From assembly GCF_000021685.1 (NCBI RefSeq), contig NC_011959.1, positions 124,001 to 188,000 on the forward strand: a stretch of DNA of 64,000 nt, in the 5' to 3' direction. Each line of letters begins with the position of its first letter. Positions within the stretch are counted from its first letter, which is position 1. Shown piece by piece: positions 24,057 to 34,931 of this stretch. A program made the translations under genes and the position numbers. This stretch comes from Thermomicrobium roseum DSM 5159 (GTDB taxonomy: Bacteria > Chloroflexota > Chloroflexia > Thermomicrobiales > Thermomicrobiaceae). The notes under the pieces were generated by a model. The model was not told the origin of the DNA and ran no database searches. It worked only from the letters and a program-made list of their open reading frames with translations.

Positions 24057-27000
24057 TCAGCCTGCGATCGGCTGGGTGTCGAGCAGGACGTCGTCGAAGC
24101 GGACATCGAAGGTACGGCCTGTCCTGTTCTCTCCCAGTTGGAAGCCTCCGATCGGGTCCGTTCCGAGATTGCCACTGATGGAAGCGATCTGCATGCCATC
24201 GTACCAGAGTTCGACTGTCCCGCTGGTACTCACGACGACGTGCAGGAGCAGCGTGTGCCAGGTACCTGGTGAGACAGCGACAGTCGTCGTCGTACTCTGC
24301 CCGGCAATGTCGTTCCGGAAGCCGAGCTTACCGGTACTCGAGATGAAGACGCCACCGAGCGAGGTGCCTGTCGGGGTGCGCAGCTTCAGGAGATAGACTG
24401 TATTGGCACCTTGCGTGGCGACGAAGAAGCGCACGCGAACGTGGAGATCGCTCGCTGAGTTCGGAAGCGCAGTGATGGCGTAGGCGGGTGTGCCGCTGGT
24501 GGAAAGGGCTTGGGCAGCATATGTCCCCGCATACGGATCGGTCGTCGTGAGCGTGAGTCCGCTCACGGTGGTCCAGGCGTTCAGGGTGCCGGACTCGAAA
24601 TCGTCGGCGAAGAGCACGAAGCGACCGGTCGTTACCGAAACAGGATCGCTCTGCGCTGAGGCGTTGCCGGCCCGGTCGCGCGCAGCCACGGTATACGAAT
24701 AGGTCGTGTTCGGTTGCACAGAGCTATCGACGTAACTCGTGGTGTCGCCGACCGAGGTGAGTAGCGTTCCGTCGCGGTAGATCTCGTAGCTGGCGATTCC
24801 ATTCGCGTCGCTCACGCGTTGCCACGTGATCGTGACTTGTCCGTTACCGGGCGTCGCGCCGACGCCAGTCGGAGCTGGGGGAGGCGTCACGTCGATCGTC
24901 CACGCCCAGCTTGCCGGTGTGGGATCGACATTGCCGGATGCATTCACTGCGGTAACAGTGAAGGTGTGCGCACCTTCACTGAGGTTGGTGAGCGTGAGCG
25001 GGCTCGTGCACGGAGCGGGTGCCGCTCCGTCCAGCTGGCATTGGAAGGTGGCGCTCGGATCGTCGGAATGGAAGGCGAAGGACGCCTGGGTGCTGTTGGT
25101 GAGGAGCGGCGGTGTTTCGGTGAGCACGGTTTCGGGGGCAGTGGACGTCGCGGTGACTTCCCAGTTGAAGGTTGCCGGTGTGGGATCGGTGTTGCCAGCG
25201 AGATCGGTTGCGGTGACGCTGAAGGTGTGCGTGCCGACCGCTAATCCTGTGTAAGTCACCGGGCTCGTGCAGGGTTGTGCGGGAGCGCCGTCCAGGCTGC
25301 AGCGGAAGGTGGCGAGTTCGTTCGCTGTGAACGAGAAGGTCGCTGAGGTCTGGTCGGTCGTGCTCGGGGGTGCGCTGGTGATCGTCGTCTCGGGGGGAGT
25401 TGAGTCGGGTGGCGCATCGATCGCTGCTGTGTCAGCGACGACCTCGTCGAAGCGGACATCGAAGATGCGACCGGTGCTGTTCTCGCCGAGCTGGATAGCC
25501 GTCGCCTGGTTGGCTCCGAAGTTCTGGAAGCTCTGGTGAATGCGTATCCCGTCGTACCAAACTTCAACGAAACCATCGGGTCCAGTGCGCACGTGCGTTT
25601 CGAGCGTATGCCACGCCCCGGTGGTGACGAGAGTCGTGGTCGACAGCGCTTGTCCAGCGATGTCGTTGCGAATACCGAGGCGACCAGTACTGGTCAGGTA
25701 GACGCCGCCGAGCGAGGTTGTGCCGCGTCGCCACTTGACCAGATAGACAGGATTGTTTCCTTGGCTGACGAGCTGGAAGCGGATGCGGTAAGAAAACTCG
25801 CTGACAGGACGAGCGAGATTTCCCAATGCGTAGGCGGGTGTGCCGCTGGTGGAAAGGGCTTGGGCAGCATATGTGCCCGAGTAGGGTGCATCGGTCGTGA
25901 TCGTGAGGCCGCTGACGCTGGACCAGCGCACAAGCGAACCGCTCTCGAAGTCGTCCTCGAACAGGCGCAGGCTGGGCGTCGTCACCGTCGCTGGCACCGA
26001 ATCGCTGGAGACGTTTCCAGCGTTGTCGCGGGCGCGGATGGTGTACTGGTAGGTCGTCGCTGGCTGTACGGTCGAGTCGGTGACGCTCGTGACGGGTCCC
26101 AGCTGCACGAGCAGGGTACCATCGCGGTAGACATCGTAGCCGGCGATCCCGCTCGCGTCGGTCACGCTCGTCCAGGAGAGACTCACCTGTGTGCTGCTCA
26201 GCGCGCTCGCCGTGACGCTGCCCGGCGCGGGTGGCGCGGTCGTGTCGATGGTCCAGGACCAACTCGCCGGAGTGGGATCGGGAACACCTTCGCCGTCGAT
26301 CGCGCGCACGGAGAAGGTATGCAGTCCCTCGGTGAGGTCGCTGAGCGTCCACGGGCTCGCGCAGGGCACGGCAGGGGTGGCATCGAGTTGGCACTCGAAG
26401 CTGGCCGCAGTATCGCTCGAGCTGAAGGTGAACGTCGCGGTGGTCTGATTGGTGAGTGCCGGTGGAGTGGTCAAGAGAGTTGTCTCCGGGGCGATCGGTG
26501 CAGTGATCTCCCACGCGAAGCTGGCCGGCGTCGGATCGGCGTTGCCGGCTCGATCGACCGCAAAAACGCTGAAGGTGTGCGGCCCAGTCGCGAGGTTGCT
26601 GAACGTGACGGGGCTCGAGCAGGTTTGCCAATCGGCACCGTCCAGGCTGCATTGGAACGTTGCTGGCTCGCTGGCAGTGAAGGAGAACGTTGCCGTGGTC
26701 TCCGCGGTCGATAGCGGTGGCGTGCTCGTCAAGGTCGTGTCAGGGGGCGTCGTGTCCGGTGGCGGAGCAGCCGGAGGCGTGACGAGTACGTCATCGAAGC
26801 GGACGTCGAATGTACGCTTGGTTTTATGTTCGCCGATCTGGATCTGACCGACACTGCTGGAGCCGAAGCTCTGTGCCGAGCTGATGAGCTGATTGCTGTC
26901 GTACCAAAGTTCGACACGACCACCCGAGCCGGTGACGAGGCGAAGACGCAGCTGGTGCCAAGCGTTCATGCTGACGGAAGCGGTGGTGGTGATGGTCGTG

Positions 27001-28910
27001 CCTGTCACCTCGTTCCGGAAGGCGAGAAGGCCATCGGCAGCGATCTGAACGAAGCCGAGACCGCCGCCGGTTGGCTTGAGGAGGCGTACCAGCGTGACTT
27101 GATCATTCGTGCCACGCGCTGCGAGATAGAACCAGGTTTCGACTGTGACATCCGTTTGCGCCGAGGGCAACAGAGTTCTGGCATAGGCGACAGTCCCTCT
27201 CGTCGAGAGGGCGCGCGCGGCATACTGCCCGGTATGCGGTTGCAACGTCGTGATCGTGAGACCACTCACTGCGCTCCAGCGACTGAGCGTGCCGCTTTCG
27301 AAGTCGTCGGCGAAGAGCGTGGTCCTCGTCGAAATCGTTACCGGTGCGCTCGCCGTGGAACGATTCCCGACTGCATCGAGCGCGACAACCTGGTAGGAGT
27401 ACGTCTGGTCAGGTTGTGGGGTGTTGTCCAAGAACGTGCGTGTGGTACCGGGAACGATCCCGATCACCACACCATCGCGTAGGATCTCGTACGATGTGAC
27501 GGCATAGTCATCCGTTGCAGCGTCCCAGGAGAGCGCCACCTGCTGGCTGGAGACCAGGGTCGCGCGAAGGCCAGTCGGTGCACTCGGCGCCATGGTGTCG
27601 TTGGGACCATGGCATGCGACGGTGGTGCTGTCGCGTACCTGCCCAGCGAGATCGACGAAGGCAAGATCAGCCCGGTCGGAGAAGAGCGAAGCAGTTAGGA
27701 CACCGTACGCGGAGGGTGGCTGATCGAATCCTGCAGCGACGCGCGAGTCGCTCCGGGCGAAAGCACGGATGCCATGCCCGCCAGTACCGATCACCAGCTG
27801 GACGATCCCGTTGGGGTGCGGTTGGCCGTCCCGGTCGAGCGGCATCCAGCGCTGATAGTCATGGTCGTGCCCGACGAGCACGAGTTCGACACCGAACTGA
27901 AAGAGGAGTTCCCAAATCGGTTGGAGAGCAGGAGTATCTCCCTGTGGGCCGATACTGAAACGCGGATGATGAAAGAAGGCGATGGTACAGGCATCGCGGT
28001 GTGCTTGCAGGTCACGGAGCAGCCATTCGTACTGCGGTGTCCCCGGTCCGTATTGGCCGAACTGGCTGTTGGAGTTGAGGGCGATGATGTGCCATCCTCC
28101 CGCATCGAGGCTGTAAAAATCCGGCGGTGACTGCCAGTAGCGGACATAGCCTTCAGCGACTCTACCCTCGTACTCGTGATTGCCGACGATCGGGTTGGTG
28201 ATCGAGCGGTAGGCCGAGAAAAGCTGTCCGTTCAGGCCGTAGTAATTGACGAACTCGGTGTAACTCCCCTTCTCATAGAGATCGCCGAGATACAGGAAGA
28301 GATTGGGCGATTGCGTGCCGATCAGTTGGGCCACTTGCGCCGAGTACGTTCCGTCGTCACCCCCATCCCCGACGGCGACGACGCGGAAGGGTTGCCCAGC
28401 GGGCGGAGTCGTCCCGCTCGTCGGTTGGAAGCCAGTAGGGATGGGTGGCGGACTGCTCATGCCGTTTTGCAAGAACAGCGTGATACTCGTCGGTGCGCTG
28501 GTGAAGCCGTCGCTCATCAGTGCGGAAGCGGAGAGGGTATGCTGGCCGTCCGCCCACTGCCGGGTCGGAAGACGGAAGGTATAGGGAGAGAAGAACTCGG
28601 TGAGCAGATACGTGCCATCCAACGAGTAGATCAGGCGTTGCACGCGAGGTGCTGCCCCACTGGTCGTCACGCTGGCGGTGACCGTGATGTCGCCGGAAAC
28701 GAACGCGCCGCTCACCGGTTGAGTCAGACAGACCGTGACGAGGTACGTGCCGGTGGAAGGGCCACTCGTCGCGCAGCTCGCTGCTGCCGCAGGCTGTGGT
28801 CGTGCTCCGAACAGACCAGTGACGAGCGCGCAAGCGAGGAGAAGAGGCGGGAGGCGACGGACTCGTCGCATCGAACGGATATGGAGCGACTGCTCGCGGC
28901 CATCGTTCAT
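24057..28910 (-). CDS. giant secreted multimodular metallophosphoesterase
   Basis: 1617 residues. A signal peptide (RRLPPLLLACALVTGLFG, ending near residue 43) is followed by an Ig-like domain (about 50-150) and a metallophosphoesterase domain (about 175-440) with VGDGGDDG, YLGDLYEKG, VGNHEYEG, FFHHPRF and VGHDHDYQRW. Then come a fibronectin III domain, a LamG-like jelly roll starting FADDFESG (about 532) and two Ig-like domains. This set of about 450 residues repeats from about 890 and again, shortened to FnIII-LamG, from about 1343. No anchor is seen at the C-terminus. The modules probably bind surface or matrix glycans and place a phosphatase there. Start 28871 (MRRVRR) is an alternative. 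Confidence 0.85.
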   Translation of the reverse strand: MNDGREQSLHIRSMRRVRRLPPLLLACALVTGLFGARPQPAAAASCATSGPSTGTYLVTVCLTQPVSGAFVSGDITVTASVTTSGAAPRVQRLIYSLDGTYLLTEFFSPYTFRLPTRQWADGQHTLSASALMSDGFTSAPTSITLFLQNGMSSPPPIPTGFQPTSGTTPPAGQPFRVVAVGDGGDDGTYSAQVAQLIGTQSPNLFLYLGDLYEKGSYTEFVNYYGLNGQLFSAYRSITNPIVGNHEYEGRVAEGYVRYWQSPPDFYSLDAGGWHIIALNSNSQFGQYGPGTPQYEWLLRDLQAHRDACTIAFFHHPRFSIGPQGDTPALQPIWELLFQFGVELVLVGHDHDYQRWMPLDRDGQPHPNGIVQLVIGTGGHGIRAFARSDSRVAAGFDQPPSAYGVLTASLFSDRADLAFVDLAGQVRDSTTVACHGPNDTMAPSAPTGLRATLVSSQQVALSWDAATDDYAVTSYEILRDGVVIGIVPGTTRTFLDNTPQPDQTYSYQVVALDAVGNRSTASAPVTISTRTTLFADDFESGTLSRWSAVSGLTITTLQPHTGQYAARALSTRGTVAYARTLLPSAQTDVTVETWFYLAARGTNDQVTLVRLLKPTGGGLGFVQIAADGLLAFRNEVTGTTITTTASVSMNAWHQLRLRLVTGSGGRVELWYDSNQLISSAQSFGSSSVGQIQIGEHKTKRTFDVRFDDVLVTPPAAPPPDTTPPDTTLTSTPPLSTAETTATFSFTASEPATFQCSLDGADWQTCSSPVTFSNLATGPHTFSVFAVDRAGNADPTPASFAWEITAPIAPETTLLTTPPALTNQTTATFTFSSSDTAASFECQLDATPAVPCASPWTLSDLTEGLHTFSVRAIDGEGVPDPTPASWSWTIDTTAPPAPGSVTASALSSTQVSLSWTSVTDASGIAGYDVYRDGTLLVQLGPVTSVTDSTVQPATTYQYTIRARDNAGNVSSDSVPATVTTPSLRLFEDDFESGSLVRWSSVSGLTITTDAPYSGTYAAQALSTSGTPAYALGNLARPVSEFSYRIRFQLVSQGNNPVYLVKWRRGTTSLGGVYLTSTGRLGIRNDIAGQALSTTTLVTTGAWHTLETHVRTGPDGFVEVWYDGIRIHQSFQNFGANQATAIQLGENSTGRIFDVRFDEVVADTAAIDAPPDSTPPETTITSAPPSTTDQTSATFSFTANELATFRCSLDGAPAQPCTSPVTYTGLAVGTHTFSVTATDLAGNTDPTPATFNWEVTATSTAPETVLTETPPLLTNSTQASFAFHSDDPSATFQCQLDGAAPAPCTSPLTLTNLSEGAHTFTVTAVNASGNVDPTPASWAWTIDVTPPPAPTGVGATPGNGQVTITWQRVSDANGIASYEIYRDGTLLTSVGDTTSYVDSSVQPNTTYSYTVAARDRAGNASAQSDPVSVTTGRFVLFADDFESGTLNAWTTVSGLTLTTTDPYAGTYAAQALSTSGTPAYAITALPNSASDLHVRVRFFVATQGANTVYLLKLRTPTGTSLGGVFISSTGKLGFRNDIAGQSTTTTVAVSPGTWHTLLLHVVVSTSGTVELWYDGMQIASISGNLGTDPIGGFQLGENRTGRTFDVRFDDVLLDTQPIAG
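24478..25874. repeat. identical 47-bp blocks in two LamG-like modules
   Basis: A 47-base block is identical at 24478-24524 and 25828-25874, inside the third and second jelly-roll modules of the giant phosphoesterase. It encodes the stretch around QALSTSGTPAYA. Surrounding sequence has diverged, so this points to recent gene conversion or selection on this strand. Confidence 0.7.
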
Positions 28911-29162
28911 GTGGGGAATCCCTCTCGCCAGCCAGTCGATGTGACATCAGCTCCTCGCGCAGGTGCGCGGGTAGACTGGCCGCACCTGGCTGTGCTCCAC
29001 TCAGTATGCGGAGACATCATCGCCAAGTGGTTGGTCAGCCGGTGGCTAAAAAGCTCTCACCGAGTGTTCAGTCGACAGAATGCGAGGATCTGCCGGCATG
29101 GCGACGAGAAGGGCCTGCGGGTCGCTCATCGATAGCCGACCAGGGCGAGGGTGCTATCGTGC
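28911..29162. other. intergenic region upstream of the phosphoesterase gene
   Basis: 252 bases between the lipoate ligase stop and the phosphoesterase start, both on the minus strand. It should hold the end of the sHdr transcript and the phosphoesterase promoter, but no clear hairpin or hexamer pair was found. Confidence 0.35.
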
Positions 29163-30236
29163 TCAGCGCATGCTTTCCACGGCACGCAGGATCGCGGCGG
29201 CGAAGTCGTCCGGGCTGACGCCTGGCGATTGCAAGCCGAGTGCGCGATAGACGTCCCGAACTCGGGCCGTGAGCTCCTCGCGGCGCAGGGCGAGACCGCG
29301 GACAGCCTGTTCGATGGCTGCCAACCCCAGTGCCGGTAGGAGCGTGAAGTCACCGCTGATGCTGATATCGTCGATGCGGCCCCGGTGCGTCCGCACGATC
29401 ACGCGGATGAGGCCGCCAGGTACCTTGAGTGCTGCCTCGTGCAAGTGCACATCGGCATGGATCTTGATTCCCGATTGGCGGAGCCCACCCTTTTGGTACA
29501 ACCACTCTTCGGAAGCGAACCGCTCGTCGAGTTCAGCGGCCATCGCTTCTTCTTCCGGGGTCAGCGTGCCGAACTCGATTTCTGCCCCGAGTGCCGCCGC
29601 ACAGCATTCCAGATAGGTCTCTACGACAGCGTCGCGATCTGGGAGCGTTCCGAGTTCGCGATGCATGGTGGTCATGTACTCCTCGAGACTCTCGAACACC
29701 TTATCGCGCATCTTCTCCGAGGCGACCTTGAGCACGCGCGCCATCTGCCGTGTGTCGAAATCGAGCATCAGGCTGCCGACGAGAATCTCAGCTTCCCCGA
29801 TGCTCGCGGCACCCGTTCCGCCGATCTTCCGCCCCCGTACGTGGACATCGTTGATCGGTCGCCACGTCGCTTCGATTCCCCAACGACGGTAGGTTTCGAC
29901 GAAGGGGCGGACGTACCAGGCGAAACGCTCCTCCAGGCGAAGCGGCACCAGCGCGCGCGGAAAGATCCACTGGGTGAAAACCTGGTGCTGATCCAGATAC
30001 ACAGCCCCCCCACCCACCTCGCGGCGGATGACCGGGAGGCCCACGCTCCGGCAGTAGTCGAGATCCACCTCGCGCTCAGCATCCTGATGGAAGCCGATCG
30101 ACACATAGGGGGTGGTCGGTGAGACGAGCAGGATGGTCGGTAGCGTGTCGGATCGGAAGGTGTACCCGACGGCGTGGTAGACACTCTGGGAGCGGATTGG
30201 GTCGACCAGACCGAGATCGACGACGCGGACACGCAC
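29163..30236 (-). CDS. lipoate-protein ligase A family, sHdr-associated
   Basis: 357 residues from GTG 30236, behind GGAGGAAACG. The biotin/lipoate ligase core is clear: PVIRREVGGGAVYLDQHQVF is the lipoate-binding RRxxGGGxVxxD region and GRKIGGTGAA carries the catalytic Lys. The C-terminal part (about 255-357) resembles the accessory domain, with GGLIRVIVRTHRG. Last gene of the sHdr cluster, directly after two lipoate-binding proteins. It should attach lipoate, or a precursor, to them rather than to ordinary 2-oxoacid dehydrogenases. Dedicated ligases of this kind are known in other sHdr loci. Confidence 0.85.
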   Translation of the reverse strand: MRVRVVDLGLVDPIRSQSVYHAVGYTFRSDTLPTILLVSPTTPYVSIGFHQDAEREVDLDYCRSVGLPVIRREVGGGAVYLDQHQVFTQWIFPRALVPLRLEERFAWYVRPFVETYRRWGIEATWRPINDVHVRGRKIGGTGAASIGEAEILVGSLMLDFDTRQMARVLKVASEKMRDKVFESLEEYMTTMHRELGTLPDRDAVVETYLECCAAALGAEIEFGTLTPEEEAMAAELDERFASEEWLYQKGGLRQSGIKIHADVHLHEAALKVPGGLIRVIVRTHRGRIDDISISGDFTLLPALGLAAIEQAVRGLALRREELTARVRDVYRALGLQSPGVSPDDFAAAILRAVESMR

Positions 30237-30252
30237 CGTTTCCTCCTTTCAG

Positions 30253-30717
30253 TCACTCGGCACAGCGGAAGCAGTTGAGATCCAACGCATCGATCCGCGC
30301 ACGATAGCGGGTGAACGCCTCCTCGCCGGTGACGAGTTCAGCGAGTTCCTCAGGGGCGAGCGGGCGGACTCGCACGAGCCAGCCTTCACCGTAGGGGTCG
30401 CGGTTGGCGATCAGGATGTCGCGCTCGAAGGCTGCCTGGTTCGTCTCGACGAGTTCGCAGCGGAAGGGGGCCGGGAAGGGGCCGACCCATTTCCCGCTCT
30501 CGATCGTGGCCAGCGCACGCCCGCGCTCGACGATGGTGCCGGGTCGGCGGAAGCGAATGGCCACCAGTTTGCCTGCTCGCGTCTGGGCTGGATCGGTCAT
30601 TCCGAGCGTGGCCAATTCTCCCTCTCGGCGCACCCAGACGTCGCGCTCGACATCGTAGAGCAGGTCGAGCGGGATGACGCAGCCGCGATAGACGCGAGTC
30701 GTTTCGGCAAAGCTCAC
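30253..30717 (-). CDS. lbpA: GcvH-like lipoate-binding protein (LbpA type), copy 2
   Basis: 154 residues from GTG 30717, overlapping the previous stop. The lipoyl hammerhead is clear, with the lipoylated Lys in ATIESGKWVGPF. The C-terminus CFRCAE adds a CxxC pair not usual for GcvH. In sHdr pathways such a protein carries lipoamide that accepts sulfur or electrons from the heterodisulfide-reductase-like complex. It lies between another lipoyl protein and the ligase gene. Glycine cleavage is an unlikely role, since no gcvT is nearby. Confidence 0.85.
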   Translation of the reverse strand: MSFAETTRVYRGCVIPLDLLYDVERDVWVRREGELATLGMTDPAQTRAGKLVAIRFRRPGTIVERGRALATIESGKWVGPFPAPFRCELVETNQAAFERDILIANRDPYGEGWLVRVRPLAPEELAELVTGEEAFTRYRARIDALDLNCFRCAE

Positions 30718-31151
30718 GAGCAGGAAATCCCTTCCTGTTCCAAGACCTTCCGGTAGGCTTCGACGGCCTCCGGACCGGTTACCAAGAGTTTCGACTCGTT
30801 TTCCCAGTCATCCGGCCGCAGGCGGGCGAACCATCCGGCCCCGTACGGGTCCTGATTGAGGAGTTTGGGATCAGCGATCGCTGCGTCGTTGACCGCCACG
30901 ATCTCGCCGGAAATCGGTGAGGTCACTGGGCCGACCCACTTCCCGCTCTCTAAGGTTCCGGCACTCTTGCCGCGCTGGACCTTGCGCCCCACGCCACGTG
31001 GTGTCACGCTGATGATCGTCTTGGCGAGATGTTGCGCGACGTCGGTAATGCCGATCGTCACTGTCCCATCCGGCTCGGGGCGGGCCCACACATGCTTTTC
31101 CGGCCAGTAATACCGATCCTCTGGGATCGAGCAGCCGTGTACCTCAGCCAT
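30714..31151 (-). CDS. lbpA: GcvH-like lipoate-binding protein (LbpA type), copy 3
   Basis: 145 residues from ATG 31151, overlapping the stop of the zinc-finger gene. It begins HGCSIPEDRYYWPEKHVW, the usual GcvH N-terminal strand, and carries lipoyl Lys in GTLESGKWVGPV. Of the three lipoate-binding proteins in this locus it is the closest in appearance to classical GcvH, but the operon context assigns it to sulfur oxidation. It ends in GISCS, with a single Cys. Confidence 0.85.
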   Translation of the reverse strand: MAEVHGCSIPEDRYYWPEKHVWARPEPDGTVTIGITDVAQHLAKTIISVTPRGVGRKVQRGKSAGTLESGKWVGPVTSPISGEIVAVNDAAIADPKLLNQDPYGAGWFARLRPDDWENESKLLVTGPEAVEAYRKVLEQEGISCS

Positions 31152-31437
31152 CTCTCGCCTCACCTTCCGTTTCATGTTCCCCGCGGATATGGTGGAGGAG
31201 TAGGTCGAACAACACCAGGCGAATCTCGTAGGCGTACTCGTCGAGGAAGCCTGGATCGCGCCGTGCCTTGCGCAGTGGTTGATCCCAACTCGCACCGCAC
31301 AGCGGACAGCGTACCGTCGCGATGGCGTACCCCGAGCGCTCGTGCCAGCTGAAGGCGAGTCGGTCGGCGTGCGCCTCCGCCAGGTGCACGTGAATTGTCG
31401 GCCGGTCACCCGCGAAATCGCAATACGGACAGCGCAT
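31144..31437 (-). CDS. small two-CxxC zinc-finger-like protein
   Basis: 97 residues from ATG 31437. An N-terminal MRCPYCDF plus HVHLAEAHAD suggests a CxxC...HxxxxH zinc finger, and VRCPLCGASWDQPLRKARRD adds a second CxxC. The C-terminus DEYAYEIRLVLFDLLLHHIRGEH is helical with several His residues. Its ends overlap genes on both sides, so it belongs to the sHdr operon. No enzymatic function is recognisable; binding of a metal or an Fe-S/lipoyl partner is a guess. Confidence 0.7.
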   Translation of the reverse strand: MRCPYCDFAGDRPTIHVHLAEAHADRLAFSWHERSGYAIATVRCPLCGASWDQPLRKARRDPGFLDEYAYEIRLVLFDLLLHHIRGEHETEGEARDG

Positions 31438-31439
31438 GC

Positions 31440-31909
31440 TCACGACTGCGTGCTCCGTACCAGTTCCAACCACGCGCCGACCTGGTCCAGAGTGCATCGG
31501 ATCAGTGTGTCCAGCCAGTCCCGGAGTGCATTCCCCAGCGCCGTGAGCCTGGCTGCTTCGCGCTCCAGCTCCAGCGCCACGAGTCCCGCCTGCGCGAGTT
31601 CGCCCAGGCGCACGTGGAGCGCGATCCGCTCGAGCGGGAGCTCCGCAGCGAGTTCTGCCAGCCCGGTGGCTTCCTCGACCGACAAGTGACGCAGCAGGGC
31701 CAAGTTCATGGGGTCGCTCGCTGCACGCAGTGCCTGGAGCACGAGTGCTTCGCTGGCATCCTGGAGAACGTGCGGTTGTTCGGTGAGCTGATCCAGCCAA
31801 CCAACGAAGGCACGCTCCCCTTCCAGCCGGTCGAGCCGATCCAGCGCCCGCGCCAGGACACGAAAGCGCTGTGCGAATGCACTGGCCAGCTGGTCAGGGC
31901 ACCCTGCAC

Positions 31910-31913
<4 letters not shown>
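31440..31913 (-). CDS. winged-helix-like protein of the sHdr operon, function unknown
   Basis: 157 residues from GTG 31913, overlapping the upstream stop. It is almost wholly helical and Leu-rich. The segment MNLALLRHLSVEEATGLAEL and the following LPLERIALHVRLGELAQAGL look like an ArsR/MarR-type helix-turn-helix. Only one Cys is present, so a persulfide-sensing mechanism like that of sHdrR is not supported. It may regulate the operon or be a structural partner. Confidence 0.55.
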
Positions 31914-33946
<2,033 letters not shown>

Positions 33947-33950
33947 GGGA

Positions 33951-34916
33951 TCAACCCTCCAGTCGCTCCAGCAGCGCCTCGGCGACCTCGAAGAGGTCGG
34001 CGACTGCTCCATAGTCGGCGACGGTGAAAATCGGCGCCTTGGGATCCTTGTTGATGGCAATGATCAGCTCGGCATCCTTCATGCCTTCCAGATGCTCGGG
34101 TGCGCCGCTGATCCCGAGCGCGACGTAGAGCTTCGGCTTGACCTTTAGGCCAGATTTGCCGACTTGTCGCGAGCGCGGCAGCCAGCCGGCATCGACCAGC
34201 GGGCGGGAGGCTGCCAGCACGGCGCCGAGCGCCTGAGCGAGCTGTTCGGCCAGTTCGAGGTTGTCCTTGCTCTCGATTCCGCGGCCCACCGCTACGATCT
34301 TTTCGGCTCGCGTGATGTCGACGTCGGCTGCTTCCGGTCGTTCCAGCGCGATGACGCGGCTACGCAGTTGCTCGAGTTCAGCCGGTGCCGGCACTTGCTC
34401 GATCGTTCCTGGCGGACCCGGTGATGCGGCGTCCTGCGAGAAGGCTCCGGCGAGCGCGCCGATGATCGCCGGTTCGTCGCCCAACGCCACGTCCGCCAGG
34501 ATCTTGCCGCCGAAAAGCTGGGCGGTGGCGATCCACTGTCCGTCGCGTGACTCCAGTGCCCGGCAATAACTGACCAGCGGCCAGCCGAGACGAGCCGCCA
34601 CCCAGGCAGCGATGTCCATCCCGAGCGACGTGTTCGGCACGAGAGTCAGCTTCGGTGGAGCGTCGGCCAGCAATGCAGCGAGTGCCCGCGCTGCGGCCTC
34701 CGGTGCGAGATAGCGGAGGGAAGGGTGGTCGAGGATCGTCACCCGGTCGGCTGGCAGGCGCTCGGAAAGCTGCCTGACCTCCGACCCCAGCAAGACTGCG
34801 TCGACCATCGCGCCGTCCTCGTCCGCCATGCGGCGCGCGACGCCGAGCAGTTCGTAGGTCACATCGGTCGGTTCACCGTCGAGGTGTTCGACGAGCACGG
34901 CGATCCGCTGGGCCAT
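33951..34916 (-). CDS. etfA: electron transfer flavoprotein alpha subunit
   Basis: 321 residues, ATG 34916 behind GAGGAGGAGG. The C-terminal FAD domain is typical: GRGIESKDNLELAEQLA, then VGKSGLKVKPKLYVALGISG and AINKDPKAPIFTVADYG. The N-terminal half has the Etf Rossmann-like fold. EtfA binds FAD and pairs with EtfB, which is encoded just upstream. Located inside the sHdr operon rather than with acyl-CoA dehydrogenases, it may take electrons from the Hdr or lipoyl components and hand them to the downstream membrane Fe-S protein. Confidence 0.95.
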   Translation of the reverse strand: MAQRIAVLVEHLDGEPTDVTYELLGVARRMADEDGAMVDAVLLGSEVRQLSERLPADRVTILDHPSLRYLAPEAAARALAALLADAPPKLTLVPNTSLGMDIAAWVAARLGWPLVSYCRALESRDGQWIATAQLFGGKILADVALGDEPAIIGALAGAFSQDAASPGPPGTIEQVPAPAELEQLRSRVIALERPEAADVDITRAEKIVAVGRGIESKDNLELAEQLAQALGAVLAASRPLVDAGWLPRSRQVGKSGLKVKPKLYVALGISGAPEHLEGMKDAELIIAINKDPKAPIFTVADYGAVADLFEVAEALLERLEG

Positions 34917-34931
34917 CGTCCTCCTCCTCGC

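Noticed and set aside
24057..28910. CRISPR-like or satellite repeat array
   Set aside because: The recurring sequence is coding, has a period of about 1,350 bases, and matches repeated FnIII, jelly-roll and Ig modules of one protein.
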